A stretch of DNA of 53,721 nucleotides from Saccoglossus kowalevskii. Its lineage: Eukaryota; Hemichordata; Enteropneusta; Harrimaniidae. Position numbers and translations under genes: made by a program. Where the stretch lies: NCBI RefSeq assembly GCF_000003605.2, contig NW_003137413.1, positions 1 through 53,721 on the forward strand. Reading direction: 5' to 3'. A model generated the notes under the pieces. It was not told the origin of the DNA. It was given only the letters and a program-made list of their open reading frames with translations, and ran no database searches. The stretch's first letter is position 1; each line of letters opens with the position of its first letter. This document shows positions 36,241 through 50,800 of the stretch, piece by piece.

Positions 36241-38265
36241 TTACGTTATTGGCATTGACCAAGACTCTGCATTGAGTATATGTTATATTAATTGTCATCG
36301 ACCAACATTCTACAATGAGTATGTGTTACATTCATTTGCATTAACAAACACTCTAAAATAAGTATATGTTATATTCATTTGCATTGACAAACACTCTACA
36401 ATGAGAATATATGTTATATTCATTGCCATCGACCAACATTCTAAAACGAGTATGTGTTACATTAATTGGCATTGATCAAGACTCTACAATGAGTATATGT
36501 TATATTCATTGGAATTGACCAACACTCAACAATGAGTATATGTTATATTCATTGGCATCGACCAACATTCTACAATGAGTATGTGTTACATTCATTTGCA
36601 TTGACAAACACTCTACAATGAGTATGTGTTACATTCATTTGCATTGACAAACACTCTACAATGAGTATATGTTACATTCATTGACATTGACCAACACTCT
36701 AAAATAAGAATATGTTATATTTATCGGCATTGACCAATACTCTACAATGAGTATATGTTATATTCATTGGAATTGACCAACACACAACAATGAGTATATG
36801 TTACATTCATTGACACTGACCAAGACTCTACTATGAGTATGTATTACATTCATTGGCATTGACCACAATTCTACCATGAGAATGTGTTACATTCATTGGC
36901 ATTTACCAACACTCTACAATGAGTATGTGTTACATTCATTGGCATTGACCAGCACTGTAAAATGAGTATATGTTATATTCATTGGCACTGTCCAACACTC
37001 GACAATGAGTATATGTTATACTCATTGGCATCGACCAACATTCTACAATGAGTATGTGTTACATTAATTGGCATTGACCAAGACTCTACAATGAGTATAT
37101 GTTATATTCATTGGAATTGACCAACACTCAACAATGAGTATATGTTACATTCATTGGCACTGATCAAGACTCTACAATGAGTATGTATTACATTCATTGG
37201 CATTGACCAATACTCGTCAATGAGTATATGCTATATTCATTGGCACTGATCAAGACTCTACAATGAGTATGTATTACATTCATTGACATTGATCAAGACT
37301 CGTCAATGAGTATATGCTATATTCATTGGCATCGATCAACATTCTACAATGAGAGTGTTTTACATTCATTGGCATTGACCAACATTCTATAATGAGTATA
37401 TGTTACATTCATTTGCATTGACCAACAACACTCTGCAATAAGTATATATTATATTCATTGGCATTGACCAATACTGTAAATTGAGTATATGTTATATTCA
37501 TTGGCACTGTCCAACACTCGACAATGAGTACATGTTATATTCATTGGCATCGACCAACATTCTACAATGAGAACGTGTTACATTCATTGGCATTGACCAA
37601 CACTCTACAATGAGTATATGTTATATTCATTGGCATCGACCAACATTCTACAATGAGTATGTGTTACATTCATTTGCATTGCCAAACACTCTACAATGAG
37701 TATGTGTTACATTCATTTGCATTGACAAACACTCTACAATGAGTATATGTTACATTCATTGACATTGACCAACACTCTAAAATAAGAATATGTTATATTT
37801 ATCGGCATTGACCAATACTCTACAATGAGTATATGTTATATTCATTGGAATTGACCAACACACAACAATGAGTATATGTTACATTCATTGACACTGACCA
37901 AGACTCTACTATGAGTATGTATTACATTCATTGGCATTGACCACAATTCTACAATGAGAATGTGTTACATTCATTGGCATTTACCAACACTCTACAATGA
38001 GTATGTGTTACATTCATTGGCATTGACCAGCACTGTAAAATGAGTATATGTTATATTCATTGGCACTGTCCAACACTCGACAATGAGTATATGTTATACT
38101 CATTGGCATCGACCAACATTCTACAATGAGAATGTGTTACATTCATTGGAATTGACCAACACTCTACAATGAGTATATGTTATATTCATTGGCATCGACC
38201 AACATTCTACAATGAGTATGTGTTACATTCATTGGCATTGACCAAGACGCTACAATGAGTATGTG
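36241..38265 (+). repeat. 2025-bp (47-mer) HOR, copy 1
   Basis: TTACGTTATTGG at 36241, 38266 and 40291, and GAGAATATATG at 36403, 38428 and 40453, are spaced exactly 2025 bp. 2025 = 47 x 43 + 4. The unit contains two versions of a shared submodule marked by CAGCACTGTAAAATG and TTATACTC, 1078 bp (25-mer, +3 from the 46-bp unit) and 947 bp (22-mer, +2 from GAGAATATATG and -1 from TTACGTTATTGG) apart. It is the clearest regular HOR in the window. Confidence 0.88.
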
Positions 38266-40290
38266 TTACGTTATTGGCATTGACCAAGACTCTGCATTGA
38301 GTATATGTTATATTAATTGTCATCGACCAACATTCTACAATGAGTATGTGTTACATTCATTTGCATTAACAAACACTCTAAAATAAGTATATGTTATATT
38401 CATTTGCATTGACAAACACTCTACAATGAGAATATATGTTATATTCATTGCCATCGACCAACATTCTAAAACGAGTATGTGTTACATTAATTGGCATTGA
38501 TCAAGACTCTACAATGAGTATATGTTATATTCATTGGAATTGACCAATACTCAACAATGAGTATATGTTATATTCATTAGCATCGACCAACATTCTACAA
38601 TGAGTATGTGTTACATTCATTTGCATTGACAAACACTCTACAATGAGTATGTGTTACATTCATTTGCATTGACAAACACTCTACAATGAGTATATGTTAC
38701 ATTCATTGACATTGACCAACACTCTAAAATAAGAATATGTTATATTTATCGGCATTGACCAATACTCTACAATGAGTATATGTTATATTCATTGGAATTG
38801 ACCAACACACAACAATGAGTATATGTTACATTCATTGACACTGACCAAGACTCTACTATGAGTATGTATTACATTCATTGGCATTGACCACAATTCTACA
38901 ATGAGAATGTGTTACATTCATTGGCATTTACCAACACTCTACAATGAGTATGTGTTACATTCATTGGCATTGACCAGCACTGTAAAATGAGTATATGTTA
39001 TATTCATTGGCACTGTCCAACACTCGACAATGAGTATATGTTATACTCATTGGCATCGACCAACATTCTACAATGAGTATGTGTTACATTAATTGGCATT
39101 GACCAAGACTCTACAATGAGTATATGTTATATTCATTGGAATTGACCAACACTCAACAATGAGTATATGTTACATTCATTGGCACTGATCAAGACTCTAC
39201 AATGAGTATGTATTACATTCATTGGCATTGACCAATACTCGTCAATGAGTATATGCTATATTCATTGGCACTGATCAAGACTCTACAATGAGTATGTATT
39301 ACACTCATTGACATTGATCAAGACTCGTCAATGAGTATATGCTATATTCATTGGCATCGATCAACATTCTACAATGAGAGTGTTTTACATTCATTGGCAT
39401 TGACCAACATTCTATAATGAGTATATGTTACATTCATTTGCATTGACCAACAACACTCTGCAATAAGTATATATTATATTCATTGGCATTGACCAATACT
39501 GTAAATTGAGTATATGTTATATTCATTGGCACTGTCCAACACTCGACAATGAGTATATGTTATATTCATTGGCATCGACCAACATTCTACAATGAGAACG
39601 TGTTACATTCATTGGCATTGACCAACACTCTACAATGAGTATATGTTATATTCATTGGCATCGACCAACATTCTACAATGAGTATGTGTTACATTCATTT
39701 GCATTGACAAACACTCTACAATGAGTATGTGTTACATTCATTTGCATTGACAAACACTCTACAATGAGTATATGTTACATTCATTGACATTGACCAACAC
39801 TCTAAAATAAGAATATGTTATATTTATCGGCATTGACCAATACTCTACAATGAGTATATGTTATATTCATTGGAATTGACCAACACACAACAATGAGTAT
39901 ATGTTACATTCATTGACACTGACCAAGACTCTACTATGAGTATGTATTACATTCATTGGCATTGACCACAATTCTACAATGAGAATGTGTTACATTCATT
40001 GGCATTTACCAACACTCTACAATGAGTATGTGTTACATTCATTGGCATTGACCAGCACTGTAAAATGAGTATATGTTATATTCATTGGCACTGTCCAACA
40101 CTCGACAATGAGTATATGTTATACTCATTGGCATCGACCAACATTCTACAATGAGAATGTGTTACATTCATTGGAATTGACCAACACTCTACAATGAGTA
40201 TATGTTATATTCATTGGCATCGACCAACATTCTACAATGAGTATGTATTACATTCATTGGCATTGACCAAGACGCTACAATGAGTATGTG
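38266..40290 (+). repeat. 2025-bp (47-mer) HOR, copy 2
   Basis: Same order as copy 1, with submodule landmarks (AGCACTG) at 38976 and 40054 against 36951 and 38029. Differences are few: TTAGCATCGACC near 38577, TTACACTCATTG near 39300, CCAATACTCAAC near 38546, GAGTATATG in place of GAGTACATG near 39554, and TATGTATTAC near 40243. The small number of differences points to recent duplication or strong homogenisation. Confidence 0.87.
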
Positions 40291-41600
40291 TTACGTTATT
40301 GGCATTGACCAAGACTCTGCAATGAGTATATGTTATATTAATTGTCATCGACCAACATTCTACAATGAGTATGTGTTACATTCATTTGCATTAACAAACA
40401 CTCTAAAATAAGTATATGTTATATTCATTTGCATTGACAAACACTCTACAATGAGAATATATGTTATATTCATTGCCATCGACCAACATTCTAAAACGAG
40501 TATGTGTTACATTAATTGGCATTGACCAAGACGCTACAATGAGTATGTGTTACATTAATTGGCATTGACCAAGACTCTACAATGAGTATATGCTATATTC
40601 ATTGGAATTGACCAACACTCAACAATGAGTATATGTTACATTCATTGGCACTGATCAAGACTCTACAATGAGTATGTATTACATTCATTGGCATTGACCA
40701 AGACTCGTCAATGAGTATATGCTATATTCATTGGCACTGATCGAGACTCTACAATGAGTATGTATTACATTCATTGGCATTGATCAAGACTCGTCAATGA
40801 GTATATGCTATATTCATTGGCATCGATCAACATTCTGCAATGAGAGTGTTTTACATTCATTGGCATTGACCAACATTCTATAATGAGTATATGTTACATT
40901 CATTTGCATTGACCAACAACACTCTGCAATAAGTATATGTTATATTCATTGGCATTGACCAGTACTGTAAAATGAGTATATGTTATATTCATTGGCACTG
41001 TCCAACACTCGACAATGAGTATATGTTATATTCATTGGCATCGACCAACATTCTACAATGAGAACGTGTTACATTCATTGGCATTGACCAACACTCTACA
41101 ATGAGTATATGTTATATTCATTGGCATCGACCAACATTCTACAATGAGTATGTGTTACATTCATTTGCATTGACAAACACTCTACAGTGAGTATGTGTTA
41201 CATTCATTTGCATTGACAAACACTCTACAATGAGTATATGTTACATTCATTGACATTGACCAACACTCTAAAATAAGTATATGTTATATTTATCGCCATT
41301 GACCAATACTCTACAATGAGTATATGTTATATTCATTGCCATTGACCAACATTCTAAAACGAGTATGTGTTACATTAATTTGCATTGACCAAGACTCTAC
41401 AATGAGTATATGTTATATTCATTGGAATTGACCAACACTCAACAATGAGTATATGTTACATTCATTGACACTGACCAAGACTCTACTATGAGTATGTATT
41501 ACATTCATTGGCATTGACCACAATTCTACAATGAGTATGTGTTACATTCATTGGCATTGACCAAGACTCTACAATGAGTATATGTTATATTCATTGGAAT
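40291..41600 (+). repeat. Third 2025-bp HOR start passing into the 34.96-kb type block
   Basis: The first 0.28 kb continues the 2025-bp order (TTACGTTATTGG 40291, GAGAATATATG 40453). From about 40.57 kb it follows 34.97-35.93 kb at offset 5602. Private changes include TTGCCATTGACC (near 41337) and TTTGCATTGACCAAGAC (near 41378). It ends in CAATTCTACAATGAGTATGTG and a CTACAATTAG unit leading into S1. Confidence 0.72.
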
Positions 41601-44600
41601 TGACAAACACTCTACAATTAGTATATGTTACATTCATTGACATTGACAACACTCTAAAATAAGTATATGTTATATTTATCGGCATTTACCAATACTCTAC
41701 AATGAGTATATGTTATATTCATTGCCATCGACCAACATTCTAAAACGAGTATGTGTTACATTAATTGGCATTGACCAAGACGCTACAATGAGTATATGTT
41801 ATATTCATTGGCATCGACCAACATTCTACAATGAGAACGTGTTACATTCATTGGCATTGACCAACACTCTGCAATGAGTATATGTTATATTCATTGGCAT
41901 TGACCAAGACTCTACACAATGAGTATATGTTATATTCATTGGAATTGACCAACACTCTACAATGAATATGTGTTACATTCATTGGCATTGACCAACACTG
42001 TAAAGTGAGTATATGTATATTCATTGGCACTGTCCAACACTCGACAATGAGTATATGTTATATTCATTAGGATCGACCAACATTCTACAATGAGAATGTG
42101 TTACATTCATTGGCATTGACCAACACTCTACAATGAGTATATGTTATATTCATTGGCATCGACCAACATTATACAATGAGTATATGTTACATTCATTGGC
42201 ACTGATCAAGACTCTACAATGAGTATGTATTACATTCATTGGCATTGACCAAGACTCGTCAATGAGTATATGCTATATTCATTGGCACCGATCAAGACTC
42301 TACAATGAGTATGTATTACATTCATTGACATTGACCAAGACTCGTCAATGAGTATATGCTATATTCATTGGCGTCGACCAACATTCTACAATGAGAACGT
42401 GTTACATTCATTGGCATTGACCAACACTCTATAATGAGTATATGTTACATTCATTTGCATTGACCAACAACACTCTACAATAAGTATATGTTATATTCAT
42501 TGGCATTGACCAACACTGTAAAATGAGTATATGTTATATTCATTGGAATTGACCAACAGTCTACAATGAGTATATGTTATATTCATTGGCATTGACCAAC
42601 ATTCTACAATGAGAACGTGTTACATTCATTGGCATTGGCCAACACTCTACAATGAGTATATGTTATATTCATTGGCATCGACCAACATTCTACAATGAGT
42701 ATGTGTTACATTCATTTGCATTGACAAACACTCTACAATGAGTATGTGTTACATTCATTTGCATTGACAAACACTCTACAATGAGTATATGTTACATTTA
42801 TTGACATTGACCAACACTCTAAAATAAGTATATGTTATATTTATCGGCATTGACCAATACTCTACAATGAGTATATGTTATATTCATTGCCATCGACCAA
42901 CATTCTAAAACGAGTACGTGTTACATTAATTGGCATTGACCAAGACGCTACAATGAGTATGTGTTACATTAATTGGCATTGACCAAGACTCTACAATGAG
43001 TATATGTTATATTCATTGGAATTGACCAACACTCAACAATGAGTATATGTTACATTCATTGACACTGACCAAGACTCTACTATGAGTATGTATTACATTC
43101 ATTGGCATTGACCACAATTCTACAATGAGTATGTGTTACATTCATTGGCATTGACCAACTCTGTAAAGTGAGTATATGTTATATTCATTGGCACTGTCCA
43201 ACACTCGACAATGAGTATATTTTATATTCATTAGCATCGACCAACATTCTACAATGAGAATGTGTTACATTCATTGGCATTGACCAACACTCTACAATGA
43301 GTATATGTTATATTCATTGGCATCGACCAACATTATACAATGAGTATATGTTACATTCATTGGCACTGATCAAGACTCTACAATGAGTATGTATTACATT
43401 CATTGGCATTGACCAAGACTCGTCAATGAGTATATGCTATATTCATTGGCACCGATCAAGACTCTACAATGAGTATGTATTACATTCATTGACATTGACC
43501 AAGACTCGTCAATGAGTATATGCTATATTCATTGGCATCGATCAACATTCTACAATGAGAATTGTTTACATTCATTGGCATTGACCAACATTCTACAATG
43601 AGTATATGTTACATTCATTTGCATTGACCAACATTCTACAACGAGTATGTGTTACATTCATTTGCATTGACAAACACTCTACAATTAGTATATGTTACAT
43701 TCATTGACATTGACCAACACTCTAAAATAAGTATATGTTATATTTATCGGCATTTACCAATACTCTACAATGAGTATATGTTATATTCATTGCCATCGAC
43801 CAACATTCTAAAACGAGTATGTGTTACATTAATTGGAATTGACCAAGACGCTACAATGAGTATGTGTTACATTAATTGGCATTGACCAAGACTCTACAAT
43901 GAGTATATGTTATATTCATTGGAATTGACAAACACTCTACAATTAGTATATGTTACATTCATTGACATTGACCAACACTCTAAAATAAGTATAGGTTATA
44001 TTTATCGGCATTTACCAATACTCTACAATGAGTATATGTTATATTCATTGCCATCGACCAACATTCTAAAACGAGTATGTGTTACATTAATTGGCATTGA
44101 CCAAGACGCTACAATGAGTATATGTTATATTCCTTGGCATCGACCAACATTCTACAATGAGAACGTGTTACATTCATTGGCATTGACCAACACTCTGCAA
44201 TGAGTATATGTTATATTCATTGGCATCGACCAACATTCTACAATGAGTATGTGTTACATTCATTTGCATTGACAAACACTCTACAATGAGTATATGTTAC
44301 ATTCATTGACATTGACCAACACTCTAAAATAAGTATATGTTATATTTATCGGCATTGACCAATACTCTACAATGAGTATATGTTATATTCATTGCCATCG
44401 ACCAACATTCTAAAACGAGTATGTGTTACATTAATTGGCATTGACCAAGACGCTACAATGAGTATGTGTTACATTAATTGGCATTGACCAAGACGCTACA
44501 ATGAGTATGTGTTACATTAATTGGCATTGACCAAGACTCTATACAATGAGTATATGTTATATTCATTTGAATTGACCAACACTCTACAATGAGTATGTGT

Positions 44601-45070
44601 TACATTCATTGGCATTGACCAACACTGTAAAGTGAGTATATGTATATTCATTGGCACTGTCCAACACTCGACAATGAGTATATGTTATATTCATTAGCAT
44701 CGACCAACATTCTACAATGAGAATGTGTTACATTCATTGGCATTGACCAACACTCTACAATGAGTATATGTTATATTCATTGGCATCGACCAACATTATA
44801 CAATGAGTATATGTTACATTCATTGGCACTGATCAAGACTCTACAATGAGTATGTATTACATTCATTGGCATTGACCAAGACTCGTCAATGAGTATATGC
44901 TATATTCATTGGCACCGATCAAGACTCTACAATGAGTATGTATTACATTCATTGACATTGACCAAGACTCGTCAATGAGTATATGCTATATTCATTGGCA
45001 TCGACCAACATTCTACAATGAGAACGTGTTACATTCATTGGCATTGACCAACACTCTATAATGAGTATAT
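41601..45070 (+). repeat. Segmental duplication S1, right copy (about 3.4 kb)
   Basis: Partner of 18.7-22.08 kb at offsets 22899 and then 22984. It carries the rare shared variants GAATATGTG (near 41963), GGCGTCGACC (42371), AACAGTCTAC (42555) and TTATATTCCTTGG (near 44128). At 42.98-43.16 kb it has CTCAACAATGAG and CTACTATGAG units where the left copy goes straight to a 27-mer start. Hexamers are at 43649 and 43907, the second with a private GTATAGGTTATATTTATC near 43991. Confidence 0.77.
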
Positions 45071-46060
45071 GTTACATTCATTTGCATTGACCAACAACAC
45101 TCTACAATAAGTATATGTTATATTCATTGGCATTGACCAACACTGTAAAATGAGTATATGTTATATTCATTGGCATCGACCAACATTCTACAATGAGAAC
45201 GTGTTACATTCATTGGCATTGGCCAACATTCTACAATGAGTATATGTTATATTCATTGGCATCGACCAACATTCTACAATGAGTATGTGTTACATTAATT
45301 TGCATTGACCAAGACGCTACAATGAGTATGTGTTACATTAATTGGCATTGACCAAAGACTCTACAATGAGTATATGTTATATTCATTGGAATTGACAAAC
45401 ACTCTACAATTAGTATATGTTACATTCATTGACATTGACCAACACTCTAAAATAAGTATAGGTTATATTTATCGGCATTTACCAATACTCTACAATGAGT
45501 ATATGTTATATTCATTGCCATCGACCAACATTCTAAAACGAGTATGTGTTACATTAATTGGCATTGACCAAGACGCTACAATGAGTATATGTTATATCCC
45601 TTGGCATCGACCAACATTCTACAATGAGAACGTGTTACATTCATTGGCATTGACCAACACTCTGCAATGAGTATATGTTATATTCATTGGCATCGACCAA
45701 CATTCTACAATGAGTATGTGTTACATTCATTTGCATTGACAAACACTCTACAATGAGTATATGTTACATTCATTGACATTGACCAACACTCTAAAATAAG
45801 TATATGTTATATTTATCGGCATTGACCAATACTCTACAATGAGTATATGTTATATTCATTGCCATCGACCAACATTCTAAAACGAGTATGTGTTACATTA
45901 ATTGGCATTGACCAAGACGCTACAATGAGTATGTGTTACATTAATTGGCATTGACCAAGACGCTACAATGAGTATGTGTTACATTAATTGGCATTGACCA
46001 AGACGCTACAATGAGTATGTGTTACATTAATTGGCATTGACCAAGACTCTACAATGAGTA
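45071..46060 (+). repeat. 1467-bp offset duplication of 43.9-44.5 kb
   Basis: 45.37-45.97 kb repeats 43.90-44.50 kb at offset 1467 (34 x 43 + 5), including the private GTATAGGTTATATTTATC and the CCTTGG variant, here changed once more to TTATATCCCTTGG near 45593. The copies thus form a three-step series: CATTGG, CCTTGG (21.1 and 44.1 kb), then CCCTTGG. The unit near 45355 has one extra A (GACCAAAGACTC). Four consecutive GACGCTAC-type units follow. Confidence 0.76.
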
Positions 46061-46950
46061 TATGTTATATTCATTGGAATTGACCAACACTCAACAATGA
46101 GTATGTGTTACATTCATTGACACTGACCAAGACGCTACTATGAGTATGTATTACATTCATTGGCATTGACCACAATTCTACAATGAGTATGTGTTACATT
46201 CATTGGCATTGACCAACACTGTAAAGTGAGTATATGTTATATTCATTTGGCACTGTCCAACACTCGACAATGAGTATATTTTATATTCATTAGCATCGAC
46301 CAACATTCTACAATGAGAATGTGTTACATTCATTGCCATTGACCAACACTCTACAATGAGTATATGTTATATTCATTGGCATCGACCAACATTATACAAT
46401 GAGTATATGTTACATTCATTGGCACTGATCAAGACTCTACAATGAGTATGTATTACATTCATTGGCATTGACCAAGACTCGTCAATGAGTATATGCTATA
46501 TTCATTGGCACTGATCAAGACTCTACAATGAGTATGTATTACATTCATTGGCATTGACCAAGACTCGTCAATGAATATATGCTATATTCATTGGCATCGA
46601 TCAACATTCTACAATGAGAATTGTTTACATTCATTGGCATTGGCCAACACTGTAAAATGAGTATATGTTACATTCATTGGCACTGTCCAACACTCGACAA
46701 TGAGTATATGTTATATTCATTGGCATCGACCAACATTCTACAATCAGAACGTGTTACATTCATTGGCATTGACCAACACTCTAAAATGAGTATATGTTAT
46801 ATTCATTGGCATCGACCAACATTCTACAACGAGTGTGTGTTACATTCATTTGCATTGACAAACACTCTACAATTAGTATATGTTACATTCATTGACATTG
46901 ACCAACACTCTAAAATAAGTATATGTTATATTTATCGGCATTGACCAATA
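46061..46950 (+). repeat. Block E copy 3
   Basis: Matches block E copy 1 at offset 21956-21957 and copy 2 at 12058. The one-base change in offset comes from an extra T in TTCATTTGGCACTG near 46246. The CAATGAATATATGC variant near 46572 is private. The CAATCAGAACG and CTACAACGAGTGTGTG units are intact, and the stretch equivalent to 34885-34955 shows no base losses here. Confidence 0.77.
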
Positions 46951-47820
46951 CTCTACAATGAGTATATGTTATATTCATTGCCATCGACCAACATTCTAAA
47001 ACGAGTATGTGTTACATTAATTGGCATTGACCAAGACGCTACAATGAGTATGTGTTACATTAATTGGCATTGACCAAGACTTTACAATGAGTATATGTTA
47101 TATTCATTGAAATTGACCAACACACAACAATGAGTATATGTTACATTCATTGACACTGACCAAGACTCTACTATGAGTATGTATTACATTCATTGGCATT
47201 GACCACAATTCTACAATGAGAATGTGTTACATTCATTGGCATTTACCAACACTCTACAATGAGTATGTGTTACATTCATTGGCATTGACCAGCACTGTAA
47301 AATGAGTATATGTTATATTCATTGGCACTGTCCAACACTCGACAATGAGTATATGTTATACTCATTGGCATCGACCAACATTCTACAATGAGAATGTGTT
47401 ACATTCATTGGAATTGACCAACACTCTACAATGAGTATATGTTATATTCATTGCCATCGACCAACATTCTAAAACGAGTATGTGTTACATTAATTGGCAT
47501 TGACCAAGACGCTACAATGAGTATGTGTTACATTAATTGGCATTGACCAAGACTCTACAATGAGTATATGTTATATTCATTGGAATTGACCAACACTCAA
47601 CAATGAGTATATGTTACATTCATTGACACTGACCAAGACTCTACTATGCGAATGTGTTACATTCATTGGCATTTACCAACACTCTACAATGAGTATGTGT
47701 TACATTCATTGGCATTGACCAACACTGTAAAGTGAGTATATGTATATTCATTGGCACTGTCCAACACTCGACAATGAGTATATGTTATATTCATTAGCAT
47801 CGACCAACATTCTACAATGA
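46951..47820 (+). repeat. 731-bp-type monomers with a one-monomer deletion
   Basis: AAAACGAG, GACGCTAC, then the CTACTATGAG, ATTTACC, CAGCACTG (47291) and TTATACTC (47356) order of the 25-kb 731-bp units. Near 47645 CTACTATGCGAATGTG joins the CTACTATGAG unit directly to the AATGTG unit, dropping the TATGTATTAC unit between them. A 27-mer start (GTAAAGTGAG 47727, TATATGTATATTC) follows before S2 begins. Confidence 0.7.
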
Positions 47821-50800
47821 GTATGTGTTACATTAATTGGCATTGACCAAGACTCTACAATGAGTATATGTTATATTCATTGGAATTGACCAACACTCAA
47901 CAATGAGTATATGTTATATTCATTGGCATCGACCAACATTCTACAATGAGTATGTGTTACATTCATTTGCATTGACAAACACTCTACAATGAGTATGTGT
48001 TACATTCATTTGCATTGACAAACACTCTACAATGAGTATATGTTACATTCATTGACATTGACCAACACTCTAAAATAAGAATATGTTATATTTATCGGCA
48101 TTGACCAATACTCTACAATGAGTATATGTTATATTCATTGGAATTGACCAACACACAACAATGAGTATATGTTACATTCATTGACACTGACCAAGACTCT
48201 ACTATGAGTATGTATTACATTCATTGGCATTGACCACAATTCTACAATGAGAATGTGTTACATTCATTGGCATTTACCAACACTCTACAATGAGTATGTG
48301 TTACATTCATTGGCATTGACCAGCACTGTAAAATGAGTATATGTTATATTCATTGGCACTGTCCAACACTCGACAATGAGTATATGTTATACTCATTGGC
48401 ATCGACCAACATTCTACAATGAGTATGTGTTACATTAATTGGCATTGACCAAGACTCTACAATGAGTATATGTTATATTCATTGGAATTGACCAACACTC
48501 AACAATGAGTATATGTTACATTCATTGGCACTGATCAAGACTCTACAATGAGTATGTATTACATTCATTGGCATTGACCAATACTCGTCAATGAGTATAT
48601 GCTATATTCATTGGCACTGATCAAGACTCTACAATGAGTATGTATTACATTCATTGACATTGATCAAGACTCGTCAATGAGTATATGCTATATTCATTGG
48701 CATCGATCAACATTCTACAATGAGAGTGTTTTACATTCATTGGCATTGACCAACATTCTATAATGAGTATATGTTACATTCATTTGCATTGACCAACAAC
48801 ACTCTGCAATAAGTATATATTATATTCATTGGCATTGACCAATACTGTAAATTGAGTATATGTTATATTCATTGGCACTGTCCAACACTCGACAATGAGT
48901 ATATGTTATATTCATTGGCATCGACCAACATTCTACAATGAGAACGTGTTATATTCATTGGCACTGTCCAACACTCGACAATGAGTATATGTTATATTCA
49001 TTGGCATCGACCAACATTCTACAATGAGAACGTGTTACATTCATTGGCATTGACCAACACTCTACAATGAGTATATGTTATATTCATTGGCATCGACCAA
49101 CATTCTACAATGAGTATGTGTTACATTCATTTGCATTGACAAACACTCTACAATGAGTATGTGTTACATTCATTTGCATTGACAAACACTCTACAATGAG
49201 TATATGTTACATTCATTGACATTGACCAACACTCTAAAATAAGAATATGTTATATTTATCGGCATTGACCAATACTCTACAATGAGTATATGTTATATTC
49301 ATTGGAATTGACCAACACACAACAATGAGTATATGTTACATTCATTGACACTGACCAAGACTCCACTATGAGTATGTATTACATTCATTGGCATTGACCA
49401 CAATTCTACAATGAGAATGTGTTACATTCATTGGCATTTACCAACACTCTACAATGAGTATGTGTCCCATTCATTGGCATTGACCAGCACTGTAAAATGA
49501 GTATATGTTATATTCATTGGCACTGTCCAACACTCGACAATGAGTATATGTTATACTCATTGGCATCGACCAACATTCTACAATGAGAATGTGTTACATT
49601 CATTGGAATTGACCAACACTCTACAATGAGTATATGTTATATTCATTGGCATCGACCAACATTCTACAATGAGTATGTGTTACATTCATTGGCATTGACC
49701 AAGACGCTACAATGAGTATGTGTTACGTTATTGGCATTGACCAAGACTCTGCAATGAGTATATGTTATATTAATTGTCATCGACCAACATTCTACAATGA
49801 GTATGTGTTACATTCATTTGCATTAACAAACACTCTAAAATAAGTATATGTTATATTCATTTGCATTGACAAACACTCTACAATGAGAATATATGTTATA
49901 TTCATTGCCATCGACCAACATTCTAAAACGAGTATGTGTTACATTAATTGGCATTGACCAAGACTCTACAATGAGTATATGTTATATTCATTGGAATTGA
50001 CCAACACTCAACAATGAGTATATGTTATATTCATTGGCATCGACCAACATTCTACAATGAGTAAGTGTTACATTCATTTGCATTGACAAACACTCTACAA
50101 TGAGTATGTGTTACATTCATTTGCATTGACAAACACTCTACAATGAGTATATGTTACATTCATTGACATTGACCAACACTCTAAAATAAGAATATGTTAT
50201 ATTTATCGGCATTGACCAATACTCTACAATGAGTATATGTTATATTCATTGGAATTGACCAACACACAACAATGAGTATATGTTACATTCATTGACACTG
50301 ACCAAAACTCTACTATGAGTATGTATTACATTCATTGGCATTGACCACAATTCTACAATGAGAATGTGTTACATTCATTGGCATTTACCAACACTCTACA
50401 ATGAGTATGTGTTACATTCATTGGCATTGACCAGCACTGTAAAATGAGTATATGTTATATTCATTGGCACTGTCCAACACTCGACAATGAGTATATGTTA
50501 TACTCATTGGCATCGACCAACATTCTACAATGAGTATGTGTTACATTAATTGGCATTGACCAAGACTCTACAATGAGTATATGTTATATTCATTGGAATT
50601 GACCAACACTCAACAATGAGTATATGTTACATTCATTGGCACTGATCAAGACTCTACAATGAGTATGTATTACATTCATTGGCATTGACCAATACTCGTC
50701 AATGAGTATATGCTATATTCATTGGCACTGATCAAGACTCTACAATGAGTATGTATTACATTCATTGACATTGATCAAGACTCGTCAATGAGTATATGCT

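Noticed and set aside
1709-46944. About 30 open reading frames of 60-109 codons on both strands as possible genes
   Set aside because: All are read-throughs of the 43-bp satellite. Their products are the same 14-residue pattern rotating through three frames, they start and stop at fixed satellite positions, and both strands give equivalent frames. No promoter, codon bias or known domain is visible.
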